Assembly (NCBI RefSeq): GCF_900100045.1
Contig: NZ_FNEA01000003.1
Coordinates: 124,001 to 188,000, forward strand
Direction of reading: 5' to 3'
DNA length: 64,000 bases
Origin: Paracoccus denitrificans
GTDB lineage: Bacteria; Pseudomonadota; Alphaproteobacteria; Rhodobacterales; Rhodobacteraceae
Made by a program: the position numbers and the translations under genes. Numbering within the stretch: position 1 is the first letter of the stretch; each line of letters opens with the position of its first letter. Below the pieces are notes generated by a model that ran no database searches, was not told where the DNA came from, and saw nothing but the letters and a program-made list of their open reading frames with translations. This document shows positions 16,447-24,474 of the stretch, in pieces.

Positions 16447-17421
16447 CTATTCCGCCGCGACCCGGGGCCGCGCCTGCGCGGGGGCGATATGCATGCCCAG
16501 ACGGGACAGCAGGTCCTGGTCCTTCCACGCCGCCGGGTTGCCGGTGGTCAGCAACTGGTCGCCCACGAAGATCGAGTTCGCGCCGGCGAGGAAGCACAGT
16601 GCCTGCAACTCGTCGCTCATCCCCGTGCGCCCTGCCGAAAGCCGCACCACCGAGGCAGGCATCAGGATGCGGGCCAGCGCCACGATGCGCACCAGCGCGA
16701 AGGGATCGACGGCCTGGGCCCGCGCCTGCACCGGCACGCCCTCGATTTCGTTCCACAGGTTCACCGGCACGCTGTCGGGATGCGCGGGGAGCGTCGCCAG
16801 CGTCACCAGCATGGCGATGCGGTCCTCTTCGGCCTCGCCCATGCCCAAGATGCCGCCACAGCAGACCTTGATGCCGCCCTTGCGGACCTGTTCGACGGTA
16901 TCGAGACGGTTCTCCATCGTGCGGGTGCTGGCGATCTGCGCGTAGTATTCGGGCGAGGTGTCGATGTTGTGGTTGTAGAAGTCGAGGCCCGCCGCCTTCA
17001 GCCGCGCGACCTGTTCGGGCGACAGCATCCCCAGCGTCATGCAGGTCTCGAGCCCCAGCTCGGCCACCCCCCGCACCATGTCGCAGAGCTTGTCCATGTC
17101 GCGGTCCTTGGGGCTGCGCCAGGCGGCTCCCATGCAGAACCTCTGAGCGCCGGAGGCCTTGGCGCGCCTGGCGGCGGCCAGAACCTCCTCGGTTCCCATC
17201 AGCTTGGTGGCCTTCACCCCGGTGTCGTGATGGGCGGATTGCGAGCAATAGCCGCAATCCTCAGGGCAGCCGCCGGTCTTGATGCTGAGCAGGCTCGCGG
17301 TTTCGATCGCGTTGGGGTCGAAATGCGCGCGGTGCAGGGTCTGGGCGCGGTGCATGAGATCGGCGAAGGGCAGGGCGTGGATCGCCCAGGCCTCCGCCAT
17401 GGTCCAGTCGGTGCGGATCAT
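16447..17421 (-). CDS. bioB: Biotin synthase
   Basis: A 324-residue radical SAM enzyme that inserts sulfur into dethiobiotin, the last step of biotin synthesis. The cluster-binding C-x3-C-x2-C is C52, C56 and C59 ('[12 protein letters not shown]'). Further family blocks are '[10 protein letters not shown]', '[12 protein letters not shown]', 'GGILGMGE', and 'RLSAGR' with the Arg that binds the [2Fe-2S] cluster. Length is normal. The start overlaps bioY by 4 bp. No bioFDA genes are in the window, so dethiobiotin must come from elsewhere or from uptake. Confidence 0.95.
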   Translation of the reverse strand: MIRTDWTMAEAWAIHALPFADLMHRAQTLHRAHFDPNAIETASLLSIKTGGCPEDCGYCSQSAHHDTGVKATKLMGTEEVLAAARRAKASGAQRFCMGAAWRSPKDRDMDKLCDMVRGVAELGLETCMTLGMLSPEQVARLKAAGLDFYNHNIDTSPEYYAQIASTRTMENRLDTVEQVRKGGIKVCCGGILGMGEAEEDRIAMLVTLATLPAHPDSVPVNLWNEIEGVPVQARAQAVDPFALVRIVALARILMPASVVRLSAGRTGMSDELQALCFLAGANSIFVGDQLLTTGNPAAWKDQDLLSRLGMHIAPAQARPRVAAE

Positions 17422-17975
17422 GACGCGCGGGTCCGGAGGCGGGCGATGGCCGCGATGAGGCCCGAGGCCAAAGCCAGCTTGACCAGATCGCCGAGCAGGA
17501 AGGGCGTGAGACCCGCGGCCAGCAGACCCTGCGCCGGGACATAGTGCGCCAGCCAGGCGAGGCCGAGGGCATAGACCACGGCCAGGCCCGCCAGCATCGC
17601 CAGGAAGCGCCCGATCAACCCGCGCCGCTGCGCCAGCCAGCCGGTCAGGCCCGCGCCCAGCAGATAGCCCGCCAGATAGCCGCCGGTCGGCCCGACCATA
17701 TAGGCCAGCCCGATGCCGCGTTCCGGGGTGCCGGAGAATACCGGCAACCCCAGGGCGCCCGCCGCAAGATAGGCCGCCATTGCCGCAAAGCCGAGCCTCG
17801 GCCCGAGCGTGGCGGCGAGGAAGAACACCGCCAGGGTGTGCAGCGTCATCGGCACTGGCCAGAACGGGATCTGGATCTTGGCGCCCAGCGTGATCAGCGC
17901 CGCGCCGCCGAGCGCCAGCGCGAGCCTGCGTCCGAGCGCGGCGGGACGGGTCAGAGAGGGGGTGAGAAATGCCAT
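17418..17975 (-). CDS. bioY: BioY biotin transporter S component
   Basis: A 185-residue, six-helix membrane protein of the BioY family, the biotin-binding subunit of ECF transporters, which can also work alone in Rhodobacterales. Recognisable motifs are '[19 protein letters not shown]' (about residues 33-51) and '[14 protein letters not shown]' (about 90-103). The ATG at 17975 has GGAGGA at correct spacing. No bioMN genes are seen. It is the first gene of bioY-bioB, and its upstream region carries two BioR boxes. Confidence 0.93.
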   Translation of the reverse strand: MAFLTPSLTRPAALGRRLALALGGAALITLGAKIQIPFWPVPMTLHTLAVFFLAATLGPRLGFAAMAAYLAAGALGLPVFSGTPERGIGLAYMVGPTGGYLAGYLLGAGLTGWLAQRRGLIGRFLAMLAGLAVVYALGLAWLAHYVPAQGLLAAGLTPFLLGDLVKLALASGLIAAIARLRTRAS

Positions 17976-18005
17976 GGGTCTGTCCTCCGAAGATAGGTAT
18001 CGAGT

Positions 18006-18015
18006 CTATCTATAA
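18006..18015. promoter_or_regulatory. BioR box 1, near match
   Basis: CTATCTATAA matches 9 of 10 positions of the BioR consensus TTATMKATAA. It lies 31-40 bp upstream of bioY, in the likely promoter. Confidence 0.75.
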
Positions 18016-18049
18016 TTACGAAGGCTTTGCGTGGTGCTGGCAATTAGGT

Positions 18050-18059
18050 TTATAGATAA
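18050..18059. promoter_or_regulatory. BioR box 2, exact
   Basis: TTATAGATAA matches all 10 positions of the BioR consensus. It lies 75-84 bp upstream of bioY, immediately next to the bioR stop codon. With box 1 the centres are 44 bp apart, about four helical turns. Confidence 0.85.
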
Positions 18060-18728
18060 TTATCCGGGAATCTCGTAAGTCTCTCGCAAATCGGCATTTT
18101 TCACGGCAGTCTTGCGCTTGCCGATCCAGCCGACATGGCGCGCGAGCGTGGCGCAGGCGAGGTCGGTCTGCCCCTTGCGCAGAGCGTCGAGAATGGCGCG
18201 GTGGTCGTGATCCGTGCGCGCCTCCCAGTCGCGCCGCCATGCGGCAAAGAGGAACCGGGCGCTGGCGGCCTGCAGGTCGTCGATCGTCCGCAGCAGACGC
18301 GGCATCCGGCAGGGGGACAGGATGATCCGGTGAAAATGGCGGTTTGCTGCCTCCCAGTCACGGACGGTACTGGCATTGTCGCCGTGGCGCGTAACCTCTT
18401 CTGCTTCCTGTAGAATAGCGCGTGTCATATTGGGCGAGGCGTGGCGCAGGGCGAGGCTTTCGAGGCTGGAGCGCATCTCGGCCACCTCGCGCAGTTCGGC
18501 CACGTCGAATTCGGTGACGCGAAAGCCGCGCCGGGGCTGGCTCTCTGCCAGACCCTGGGTCTGCAGCTCACGAAAGGCCTCGCGTACCGGGACGTGGCTG
18601 GCGCCGAACTCGGCGGCGATGTGGTCCTGCCTGAGCCGCGCGCCGGGCGGAATCTCGCCCGAGATGATACGGTCGGCAAGGACGCGGGCGATGCGGGCGG
18701 ACTGGGTCTCTTCAGGGGCGTGTTTCAT
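18060..18728 (-). CDS. bioR: BioR, GntR-family biotin repressor
   Basis: A 222-residue FadR-subfamily GntR regulator: winged helix at about 12-75 ('RIARVLADRIISGEIPPGARLRQDHIAAEFGASHVPVREAFRELQTQGL') and a helical FCD effector domain with His residues ('HFHRIIL', 'DHRAIL', 'ARHV'). BioR is the biotin-metabolism repressor of alphaproteobacteria. Identity is supported by adjacency to bioYB and by exact operators both before bioY and at its own start. The start codon at 18728 has no ribosome-binding site: a BioR box occupies that place, so the mRNA may be leaderless or weakly translated. Confidence 0.9.
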   Translation of the reverse strand: MKHAPEETQSARIARVLADRIISGEIPPGARLRQDHIAAEFGASHVPVREAFRELQTQGLAESQPRRGFRVTEFDVAELREVAEMRSSLESLALRHASPNMTRAILQEAEEVTRHGDNASTVRDWEAANRHFHRIILSPCRMPRLLRTIDDLQAASARFLFAAWRRDWEARTDHDHRAILDALRKGQTDLACATLARHVGWIGKRKTAVKNADLRETYEIPG

Positions 18729-18731
18729 GAA

Positions 18732-18741
18732 TTATAGATAA
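18732..18741. promoter_or_regulatory. BioR box 3, exact, at the bioR start
   Basis: TTATAGATAA, 10 of 10 matches, lies 4-13 bp upstream of the bioR ATG within a larger palindrome GAATTATAGATAATTC (18729-18744). It implies negative autoregulation. Confidence 0.85.
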
Positions 18742-18766
18742 TTCATGCTGCACCGCCCGTCGACAG

Positions 18767-19279
18767 TTAAGATGTGTTTTGCGGCTCTTCTGTCATCGTC
18801 GCCTTCTTGTAGGACCTGGCAAGCCTCTGGAGGCTCAGGCAGCCCTTGGTTGCAACGTTGGGAAGTCGCAATTCGTAAAGATCAGCGGGTTCCGCACGTC
18901 TTCCCTCTTTCGGAGGACGGCCGACACATCGGAAGGTCAGGATCGTCCGCCAGCCCCCGAGAACGTGCCAACTTGCTCTGACGTCGATATCTCTCCATGG
19001 GATGATCGCCTCGGGATCTATGGCGTTCATGAGGATGCCCTGCGTTGTGAATGTCAGTATCGGGCCTTTTCGTCGTCCGTACTTCCAATGCAGGAGGACG
19101 GGCGCAAACCCCAGTGGCGCGGCCAATGTCAGAAATGCCACCTCAGATGCCCTGCCGTCGACGCCGGGCTCCAGAATAAGAGACATCGCCACCGCGAGAG
19201 CTGGAACGAGGAGGAGCCCGGCCATCAGCCAGAACCCGGCAAGCCGAAAATACGACAGCCAGATCTCCAGATCAGGCAT
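18767..19279 (-). CDS. Membrane protein with a PH-like cytoplasmic part, unknown function
   Basis: A 170-residue protein with two hydrophobic segments near the N-terminus (about residues 10-30 and 40-62), followed by 'HWKYGRRKGPILTFTTQGILMNAIDPEAIIPWRDI', a pattern seen in bacterial PH-domain membrane proteins of the STM3941 type. The rest is polar. I cannot name a function. The ATG at 19279 is the first plausible start before the membrane segment; the long upstream extension overlaps the LysE gene and is not convincing, and the ribosome-binding site is weak. It follows the LysE gene by 29 bp on the same strand. Confidence 0.6.
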   Translation of the reverse strand: MPDLEIWLSYFRLAGFWLMAGLLLVPALAVAMSLILEPGVDGRASEVAFLTLAAPLGFAPVLLHWKYGRRKGPILTFTTQGILMNAIDPEAIIPWRDIDVRASWHVLGGWRTILTFRCVGRPPKEGRRAEPADLYELRLPNVATKGCLSLQRLARSYKKATMTEEPQNTS

Positions 19280-19308
19280 CGAATGCGCTTGGCGTGCCTT
19301 GTCCACCT

Positions 19309-19902
19309 TCAGAGCCAGAACATGAGGCACGTTGCCGATGCGAGCGCCGCTAGGGTTCGGTTTGCGCGCCTGAGGCTGGTCGGACTCGAAAGGTGGCGCC
19401 GCAGAGCGGATCCCATGGCAGACCAGACGGCCATGCACGGGGTGCCGATCAATGCGAAAGCCAAGCAAATGATCAGCAATTGAGGAACAACCGCCTGCTC
19501 GGGCTGCAGAAATGCCGACACGGCGGTGAGCGCGATCAGCCAAGATTTCGGATTGATGAACTGGAACAGCAGCGCCTGAGAAAACGAGATCGGGGTGGCA
19601 TTAGGTGATTGCGCCAGCGCATCGGCTTTCCAAAGCTTCAGGGCGAGCCAGAGCAGATAGAACGTCCCAGCCACCTTGAGTGCCAACTGGATACTGGGAA
19701 ACTGTGCGAAAAGGCTGCTGAGACCGGCGGCCACGAGCAGGATCTGGGAGATCACACCGGTCGGAATGCCAACGATCTGCGGTATGGTGCTCCGGAAGCC
19801 AAATACCAGTCCCGCGTTTGCGAGAAGCATGTTGTTTGGTCCCGGGGTGATCGACATGACAAAGGCATAGAGCGCCAGCGCCCCGATCGTCGCAATCTGC
19901 AT
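19309..19902 (-). CDS. LysE/RhtB-family exporter
   Basis: A 197-residue translocator with about five or six membrane segments. The family start 'GALALYAFVMSITPGPNNMLLANAGLVFG' is clear, and 'QALLFQFINPKSWL' (about residues 110-123) is the conserved second motif. Members export amino acids, homoserine lactones or related small molecules; the substrate is unknown. AGAGGA stands before the ATG. The best copy of the recurrent palindrome lies 62 bp upstream, in the gap shared with the divergent AraC-type regulator. Confidence 0.9.
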   Translation of the reverse strand: MQIATIGALALYAFVMSITPGPNNMLLANAGLVFGFRSTIPQIVGIPTGVISQILLVAAGLSSLFAQFPSIQLALKVAGTFYLLWLALKLWKADALAQSPNATPISFSQALLFQFINPKSWLIALTAVSAFLQPEQAVVPQLLIICLAFALIGTPCMAVWSAMGSALRRHLSSPTSLRRANRTLAALASATCLMFWL

Positions 19903-19963
19903 TTTCCGCGTCCTCTGATCCTCCCAACGACACGATGATCGAGCGTTCTGCCAGACAAGGCGA

Positions 19964-19978
19964 TTGAGAAGTTCTCAA
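19964..19978. promoter_or_regulatory. Perfect TTGAGAA-G-TTCTCAA palindrome
   Basis: TTGAGAAGTTCTCAA is a perfect 7+1+7 inverted repeat, preceded by GGCGA as in the copy at 4571. It lies 62 bp from the LysE start codon and about 90 bp from the AraC-family gene on the other strand. Confidence 0.7.
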
Positions 19979-20068
19979 CGAAGCGTGAGCGTCCAAAAGC
20001 AAATATGGGAGCTCTGCTCCCGGCGGCGTGCGGTTGCTCTTGGTTCTCAATGTTGCTACTCGAAGGCC

Positions 20069-21058
20069 ATGACCTGTCTCGCCCCCTCTAATCTCGGGGG
20101 CGGCTTCCGCCACAGCGATCTGGAACGCGCCGCCGAGGCGCTCTCGATGCGGCTTCAGCCCCAGGATACCGCCCTGACGACGATGAATGGCCCTGTGATG
20201 CAAGGCCGGATGCTGCTGCACGAGGTACAGCCGGGTTTGCACGCGACTGGCTATGACATGAAGTTTGAAGTCGATCTGCCCTTGGTCGAGGAGATCGAGG
20301 AGGATGTGATCCTCTGCAGCACACTCGTCTCGGGTGAGAGTGAGCCGATGGTCATCGACGGGCACGAAATCACTTTTTCGACTGGCGGATCACGTCTCAT
20401 TTTCGTCCCAAAACACCGCGTCTGCATTGGGTCATGCGTCGCAGGCACTCAGGGAGCCGTCGCGGGTTTCTCACTACGGCGCGCCTGGCTTGATCAGTTT
20501 GCGGATGATGATGGCACACTCGACCCTCTCCGCCAGATGTTCGAGGACGGAGTTGGAAGCCGTGTCCTGAGAGAGGGGGGGCCATTGCGTGCTCTCGCCG
20601 GGCAGATGCTATCACAGGACTATCTCGGCGCTCTCGGACGCATCAACATTGAGAGTGCAGTGTTGGCGTCGTTGGTGGCAGTGACCGGTGTACTCACAGC
20701 CGACATGCGAGTTCCGCCTGGCATGAGCCGACGCCAGTTGCGCCGAGTTGAGGACGCCCGCGATATCCTTGCTGCGAGATTGGCAAATCCGCCGAGTATG
20801 GAGGAGCTTTGCCGATGTGTGGGAGTCAACCCCACGACGTTGCGCGCGCAGTTCAAGGCGACGTTTGGCACGACGGTTTTTGGTTGGTTGCGCGATCGCC
20901 GGCTCGAAGTCGCTCGAGTGATGCTGGCGGAGGGAGAGCATTCGGTCACAGAGATCGGTTGGCGTGTCGGGTTCTCTAATCCTGGCGCCTTTGCGACGGC
21001 TTATCGTCGGCGTTTCGGTTATCCTCCTACTGCCGAACGCAACCGTCCCGCTGGATAG
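20069..21058 (+). CDS. AraC-family regulator, PchR-like
   Basis: A protein of about 329 residues with a C-terminal AraC/XylS DNA-binding domain: the first helix-turn-helix around 'PPSMEELCRCVGVNPTTLRAQFKATFGTTVFGWLRDRRLEVA', the second around 'HSVTEIGWRVGFSNPGAFATAYRRRFGYPP'. The N-terminal 200 residues resemble the PchR/YbtA type, where the ferric siderophore itself is the effector. The next gene is a TonB receptor, the usual arrangement. The start is uncertain: 20069 has AAGG just upstream, while the frame is open from 19964. Confidence 0.85.
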   Translation: MTCLAPSNLGGGFRHSDLERAAEALSMRLQPQDTALTTMNGPVMQGRMLLHEVQPGLHATGYDMKFEVDLPLVEEIEEDVILCSTLVSGESEPMVIDGHEITFSTGGSRLIFVPKHRVCIGSCVAGTQGAVAGFSLRRAWLDQFADDDGTLDPLRQMFEDGVGSRVLREGGPLRALAGQMLSQDYLGALGRINIESAVLASLVAVTGVLTADMRVPPGMSRRQLRRVEDARDILAARLANPPSMEELCRCVGVNPTTLRAQFKATFGTTVFGWLRDRRLEVARVMLAEGEHSVTEIGWRVGFSNPGAFATAYRRRFGYPPTAERNRPAG

Positions 21059-21152
21059 CTGCGCCACGGAGAAGAACTTCTCCGCCGCGCAAAAGTCTGA
21101 CGAGGAGACATATGGCATATCCGGGCGAAATCGACCCCGGGGACATACCGCC

Positions 21153-23294
21153 ATGAAGATTCGCATTGCTCTTTTGACTTCCGTTTTGATCCTGCCGCCG
21201 ATTTCCGTCGGTGCTCAAGTACAAGACGATGGAAGCTTCCTTCTGGGCACGATCCATATCCAGGCTCGCAAGCGGGATGAACTAGCCTTCGAGATCCCAG
21301 TCGCGGCGACGATACGGGAAGGCGCGGATCTAGAATTTGGGTCATTGGATCCCGGCGTGGATCTGGCGCGCACTACGCCGAATTTCAACTATGTAGACTT
21401 TGCCGTTCCCGGAAACTCGTTTGGTTCGGTGCGGGGTATCGGGCCATTGGGAAGCCCTTTAAATTCGCTCGACAATACAATTGGGTTTTCCACGAACGGG
21501 GTGCCGACAACCTCATTCGGATTCTCTCCTACACTCTTCGATGTCGAGCAGGCCGAGGTCTTGAGGGGGCCGCAGGGAACACTTTTCGGACGAAACGCAC
21601 TGGGTGGTGCGGTGAATATCGTTACGAGGCGGGCCGATGGTGTGCCGGAGTTCATCGTCGGAACGGAGGTTGGAGAAGATGGCCTGCGAACGCTCGATCT
21701 CGCTGCTGGCGGCTGGGTTGTTCCCGATTTGGTGGCTGGACGTGTGGCGCTCCGTTTCCAGGAGTTTGATGGTGATATTCCGAACGGGGTTGCGGGTGGA
21801 AAGGACGGGGACGCAAGTATCGCGGCTGGACGTATCTCACTTGCCTTCGACCCTGATGGACCTTTAAGCGCGGACCTCGTTCTGGGCCGGGATCGCGACA
21901 GGCGAAATAATCCAATATATTTGTGGGCAGAACATCCCGACTTTCCCGTTAGCGGATCGGACATGGTGCAGGTCGGCGAGCGCGTGATTGATCATATCAG
22001 TTTGAGCGTCCAACGCGAGTTCGAGGGGTTCACCTTTCACTCCGTCACGGGATTTCAGGATATCGCGGTCACAACCATCACCGATGATACGGATTCGTTC
22101 CTGTATTCGAGGTATTTATCGGACTACGGAATGCCGATGTCACCAGGTGCATTTTCCGATCCGGATGAAGACTGGGGAATCGTTTATGAAGGCGAGCGTG
22201 TCTTCAGTCAGGAATTTCGGCTGAATTCTCCTGAAGGAGCGCCAGTTGAGTGGGTGGCGGGACTGTCCTACTTCCGCTCCCAATACGACATGGATCGAAC
22301 GCAGCAGAGCAATTACTCCCCGTCTCTGAACGGACATTACGACACCACGATCACCAGTCAGACACTGGCGGTCTTCGGAGACATTTCCGCGCCTGTCAGT
22401 GACCGACTGACCTTCTCGGCAGGCCTGCGGGCCGCGCGCGATCGCCAGACCTTCGACACGACCTATGTCTCGAATGGCGCTCCGGGCACGGTGCCAGGGC
22501 ATCGGCAAAGCGGGAGTTTCGAAGATGACTACGTCACTGGCCGCGTTGCAGTAGACTGGCGCTGGAACGATGAATGGATGAGTTATGCCTCGATTTCCAG
22601 GGGGTATGCTTCTGGTGGATTCGAACGTTATTCCTTGAACGCCTATATGGGACTGGACACGCCTCCCTTCCGGCCATCCACTTCTTGGGCTTATGAACTG
22701 GGCACGAAAGCCGAGCTTTTGGACGGCCGGCTCAGCCTGTCGGGCGCACTGTTCTACAACAATGTCGCGGACGGACAGCTGACGGCATTCGACGCGGCCA
22801 CAATGAGCTTCGCGTTCGATAATCAGGATTACCGAAGCTATGGAGCCGAGCTCGAGTTTCGTGCGGAGTTGACGCCTCATGTGGCGCTTCGAGGGGGTGT
22901 CGGTTGGACGAGAACGCGCTTGGTCGATGTCCCGAACGGGGTCACCACTGGCGCGATGAATGGCAACAGGGTTCCGAATATGCCCGAGCTTACCGCAAGT
23001 CTTGGGCTGGACCTTCGCTATCCTCTGGGCCGAGGTGAGGCAATTGCCTCTCTGGATGTGTCGCATGTCGGAGGACGTATGGCTGACATTGGCAATAGCT
23101 GGGAAATCCCTTCGTACACGGTGGCGGATCTCCGAGTCGGTTGGGAACGAGACGGGATGGAACTCTACGCCTTTGCCCGCAATTTGACTGATGAACGGCC
23201 TATCTACTTCTCGTCCACGTTCTCGCCAAACGCACATAGCGCAATTGTTGGCCGCGGGCGCGTCCTTGGCCTTGGCGCAACCTGGCGGTGGTGA
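21153..23294 (+). CDS. TonB-dependent outer-membrane siderophore receptor
   Basis: A 713-residue receptor. The signal peptide is at 1-22, ending V-G-A-Q. A plug domain follows, with the conserved 'VEQAEVLRGPQGTLFGRNALGGAVNIVTRR' region at about 132-161. The beta-barrel runs to a C-terminal Trp ('GLGATWRW'), the aromatic end needed for outer-membrane insertion. Receptors of the FyuA/FptA type have this size. The ATG at 21153 is the only start that leaves the signal peptide at the N-terminus. It lies 94 bp after the AraC gene and leads directly into the MFS and ABC genes. The substrate is probably a ferric siderophore; no biosynthetic gene is nearby. Confidence 0.9.
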   Translation: MKIRIALLTSVLILPPISVGAQVQDDGSFLLGTIHIQARKRDELAFEIPVAATIREGADLEFGSLDPGVDLARTTPNFNYVDFAVPGNSFGSVRGIGPLGSPLNSLDNTIGFSTNGVPTTSFGFSPTLFDVEQAEVLRGPQGTLFGRNALGGAVNIVTRRADGVPEFIVGTEVGEDGLRTLDLAAGGWVVPDLVAGRVALRFQEFDGDIPNGVAGGKDGDASIAAGRISLAFDPDGPLSADLVLGRDRDRRNNPIYLWAEHPDFPVSGSDMVQVGERVIDHISLSVQREFEGFTFHSVTGFQDIAVTTITDDTDSFLYSRYLSDYGMPMSPGAFSDPDEDWGIVYEGERVFSQEFRLNSPEGAPVEWVAGLSYFRSQYDMDRTQQSNYSPSLNGHYDTTITSQTLAVFGDISAPVSDRLTFSAGLRAARDRQTFDTTYVSNGAPGTVPGHRQSGSFEDDYVTGRVAVDWRWNDEWMSYASISRGYASGGFERYSLNAYMGLDTPPFRPSTSWAYELGTKAELLDGRLSLSGALFYNNVADGQLTAFDAATMSFAFDNQDYRSYGAELEFRAELTPHVALRGGVGWTRTRLVDVPNGVTTGAMNGNRVPNMPELTASLGLDLRYPLGRGEAIASLDVSHVGGRMADIGNSWEIPSYTVADLRVGWERDGMELYAFARNLTDERPIYFSSTFSPNAHSAIVGRGRVLGLGATWRW

Positions 23295-23316
23295 CGAAGT
23301 GGAGGACGTATCGGGT

Positions 23317-24474
23317 GTGTCTCGGCGGCTCTCTACGCCGGAATTGGGCGCGATCTTCTCGCTGAACCTAGTGCAAGGGGTGCCGGCGTACTTCTTCACA
23401 GTAGCGCTACCTGTTTTGCTGAGGGATTCAGGAGCTTCACTGGAAGTCATTGGAATGGCCTATGTGGTTTGGCTTCCGTGGGCGTTGAAGTGGTTGTGGG
23501 CGCCGATTTTCGACAGCAGGCCCCAAATTCGATATTTAGTGCTTCGGTTCAGTCCCGGATTGTTGGCAGCCGTCTTTCTCTCTTTGATCAGGTTTGCCCC
23601 ACTCGGAACAACTGCACCGCTATTGCTGCTTGCAGCCTTGGCTGCCTGCGCCGGTGCATCTCTACAAATTGCGCTTGCGGCAGAGGTGATCGGACGCGCC
23701 GATGATGGCGGACGGGCGGTAGCCAATACGCTTCAGGTGATCGGTATGACGACAGGAGGTGTTCTGGGCGGTGCCGTACTGTTGTGGCTAGCATCCCGGA
23801 TCGGCTGGGTCCCTGCGATCCTGTCCGGCTCTGCGCTGATCCTTGTTCTCGGCACGACAGCCTTCCTGATCCGTCCGGTACGGACGTTGCCGGGCCCTCG
23901 GATTGCGCCTTGGAGGTCACTGCGAAGCAGTAGGGTGATCGGCCTCGTGCTTCTCGTCGGACTTTCGGCCGCGGCGGATGGTTTTCTGGGTGCGAGGCTT
24001 CTCGATTCCGGACATGATGCGGTCGAGGTCGGTTGGTATCTGGGCGCTTTCGCCATGCTGGCCATGCTTCCCGCGGCAACTGGTGCGGGGGCGTTGCTCC
24101 GCCGTGTAGGCGCCTTGGCTACGCTGCGGTCGTTGCTCTTGCTGAAGGCTGCGCTACTGGTGATGTTGACGCTGTTCCCGTCTCATCCGTTGGTGAGCAT
24201 TGCCTTGGCGGTAGTTTGCTTCGCAGCCAGCGCCTCAGTGATGACTGCGACGTGGCAAATCTACATGTCGTCGGTTCAGCCGACCGCTGCAGCGAGCGGC
24301 TTCGCCTTGCTGACCTCTCTCGAGGCGATGGTTCTCATGTTTGGCGGTATGGCCGCAGGTCAGGTTGCGGCTCGATCGGGGTATTCCCCGATCTTTTATG
24401 CTGCTGCTCTCGCTGCCGTCCTGGGGGCTGCAGTTTCACCCCTCTTGCTGTCTGACAGGGAGGTTGCCCCATGA
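23317..24474 (+). CDS. MFS siderophore carrier, FptX/RhtX-like
   Basis: About 385 residues with 12 predicted membrane segments, AmpG-like MFS. The segment 'MAYVVWLPWALKWLWAPIFD' (about residues 47-66) and 'SVMTATWQIYMSSVQPTAAASGFAL' near the third quarter match the RhtX/FptX family of inner-membrane siderophore permeases. The exact start is unclear: no ATG fits, GTG at 23317 has GGAGG 11 bp upstream, GTG at 23299 is an alternative, and the frame extends into the receptor gene. It overlaps the ABC gene by 4 bp. The order receptor-MFS-ABC matches the fptA-fptX-pchHI logic of pyochelin uptake. Confidence 0.82.
   Translation: MSRRLSTPELGAIFSLNLVQGVPAYFFTVALPVLLRDSGASLEVIGMAYVVWLPWALKWLWAPIFDSRPQIRYLVLRFSPGLLAAVFLSLIRFAPLGTTAPLLLLAALAACAGASLQIALAAEVIGRADDGGRAVANTLQVIGMTTGGVLGGAVLLWLASRIGWVPAILSGSALILVLGTTAFLIRPVRTLPGPRIAPWRSLRSSRVIGLVLLVGLSAAADGFLGARLLDSGHDAVEVGWYLGAFAMLAMLPAATGAGALLRRVGALATLRSLLLLKAALLVMLTLFPSHPLVSIALAVVCFAASASVMTATWQIYMSSVQPTAAASGFALLTSLEAMVLMFGGMAAGQVAARSGYSPIFYAAALAAVLGAAVSPLLLSDREVAP

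Noticed and set aside
20964..21152. N-terminal extension of the TonB receptor
   Set aside because: It overlaps the end of the AraC gene and would bury the signal peptide that starts at the ATG at 21153.
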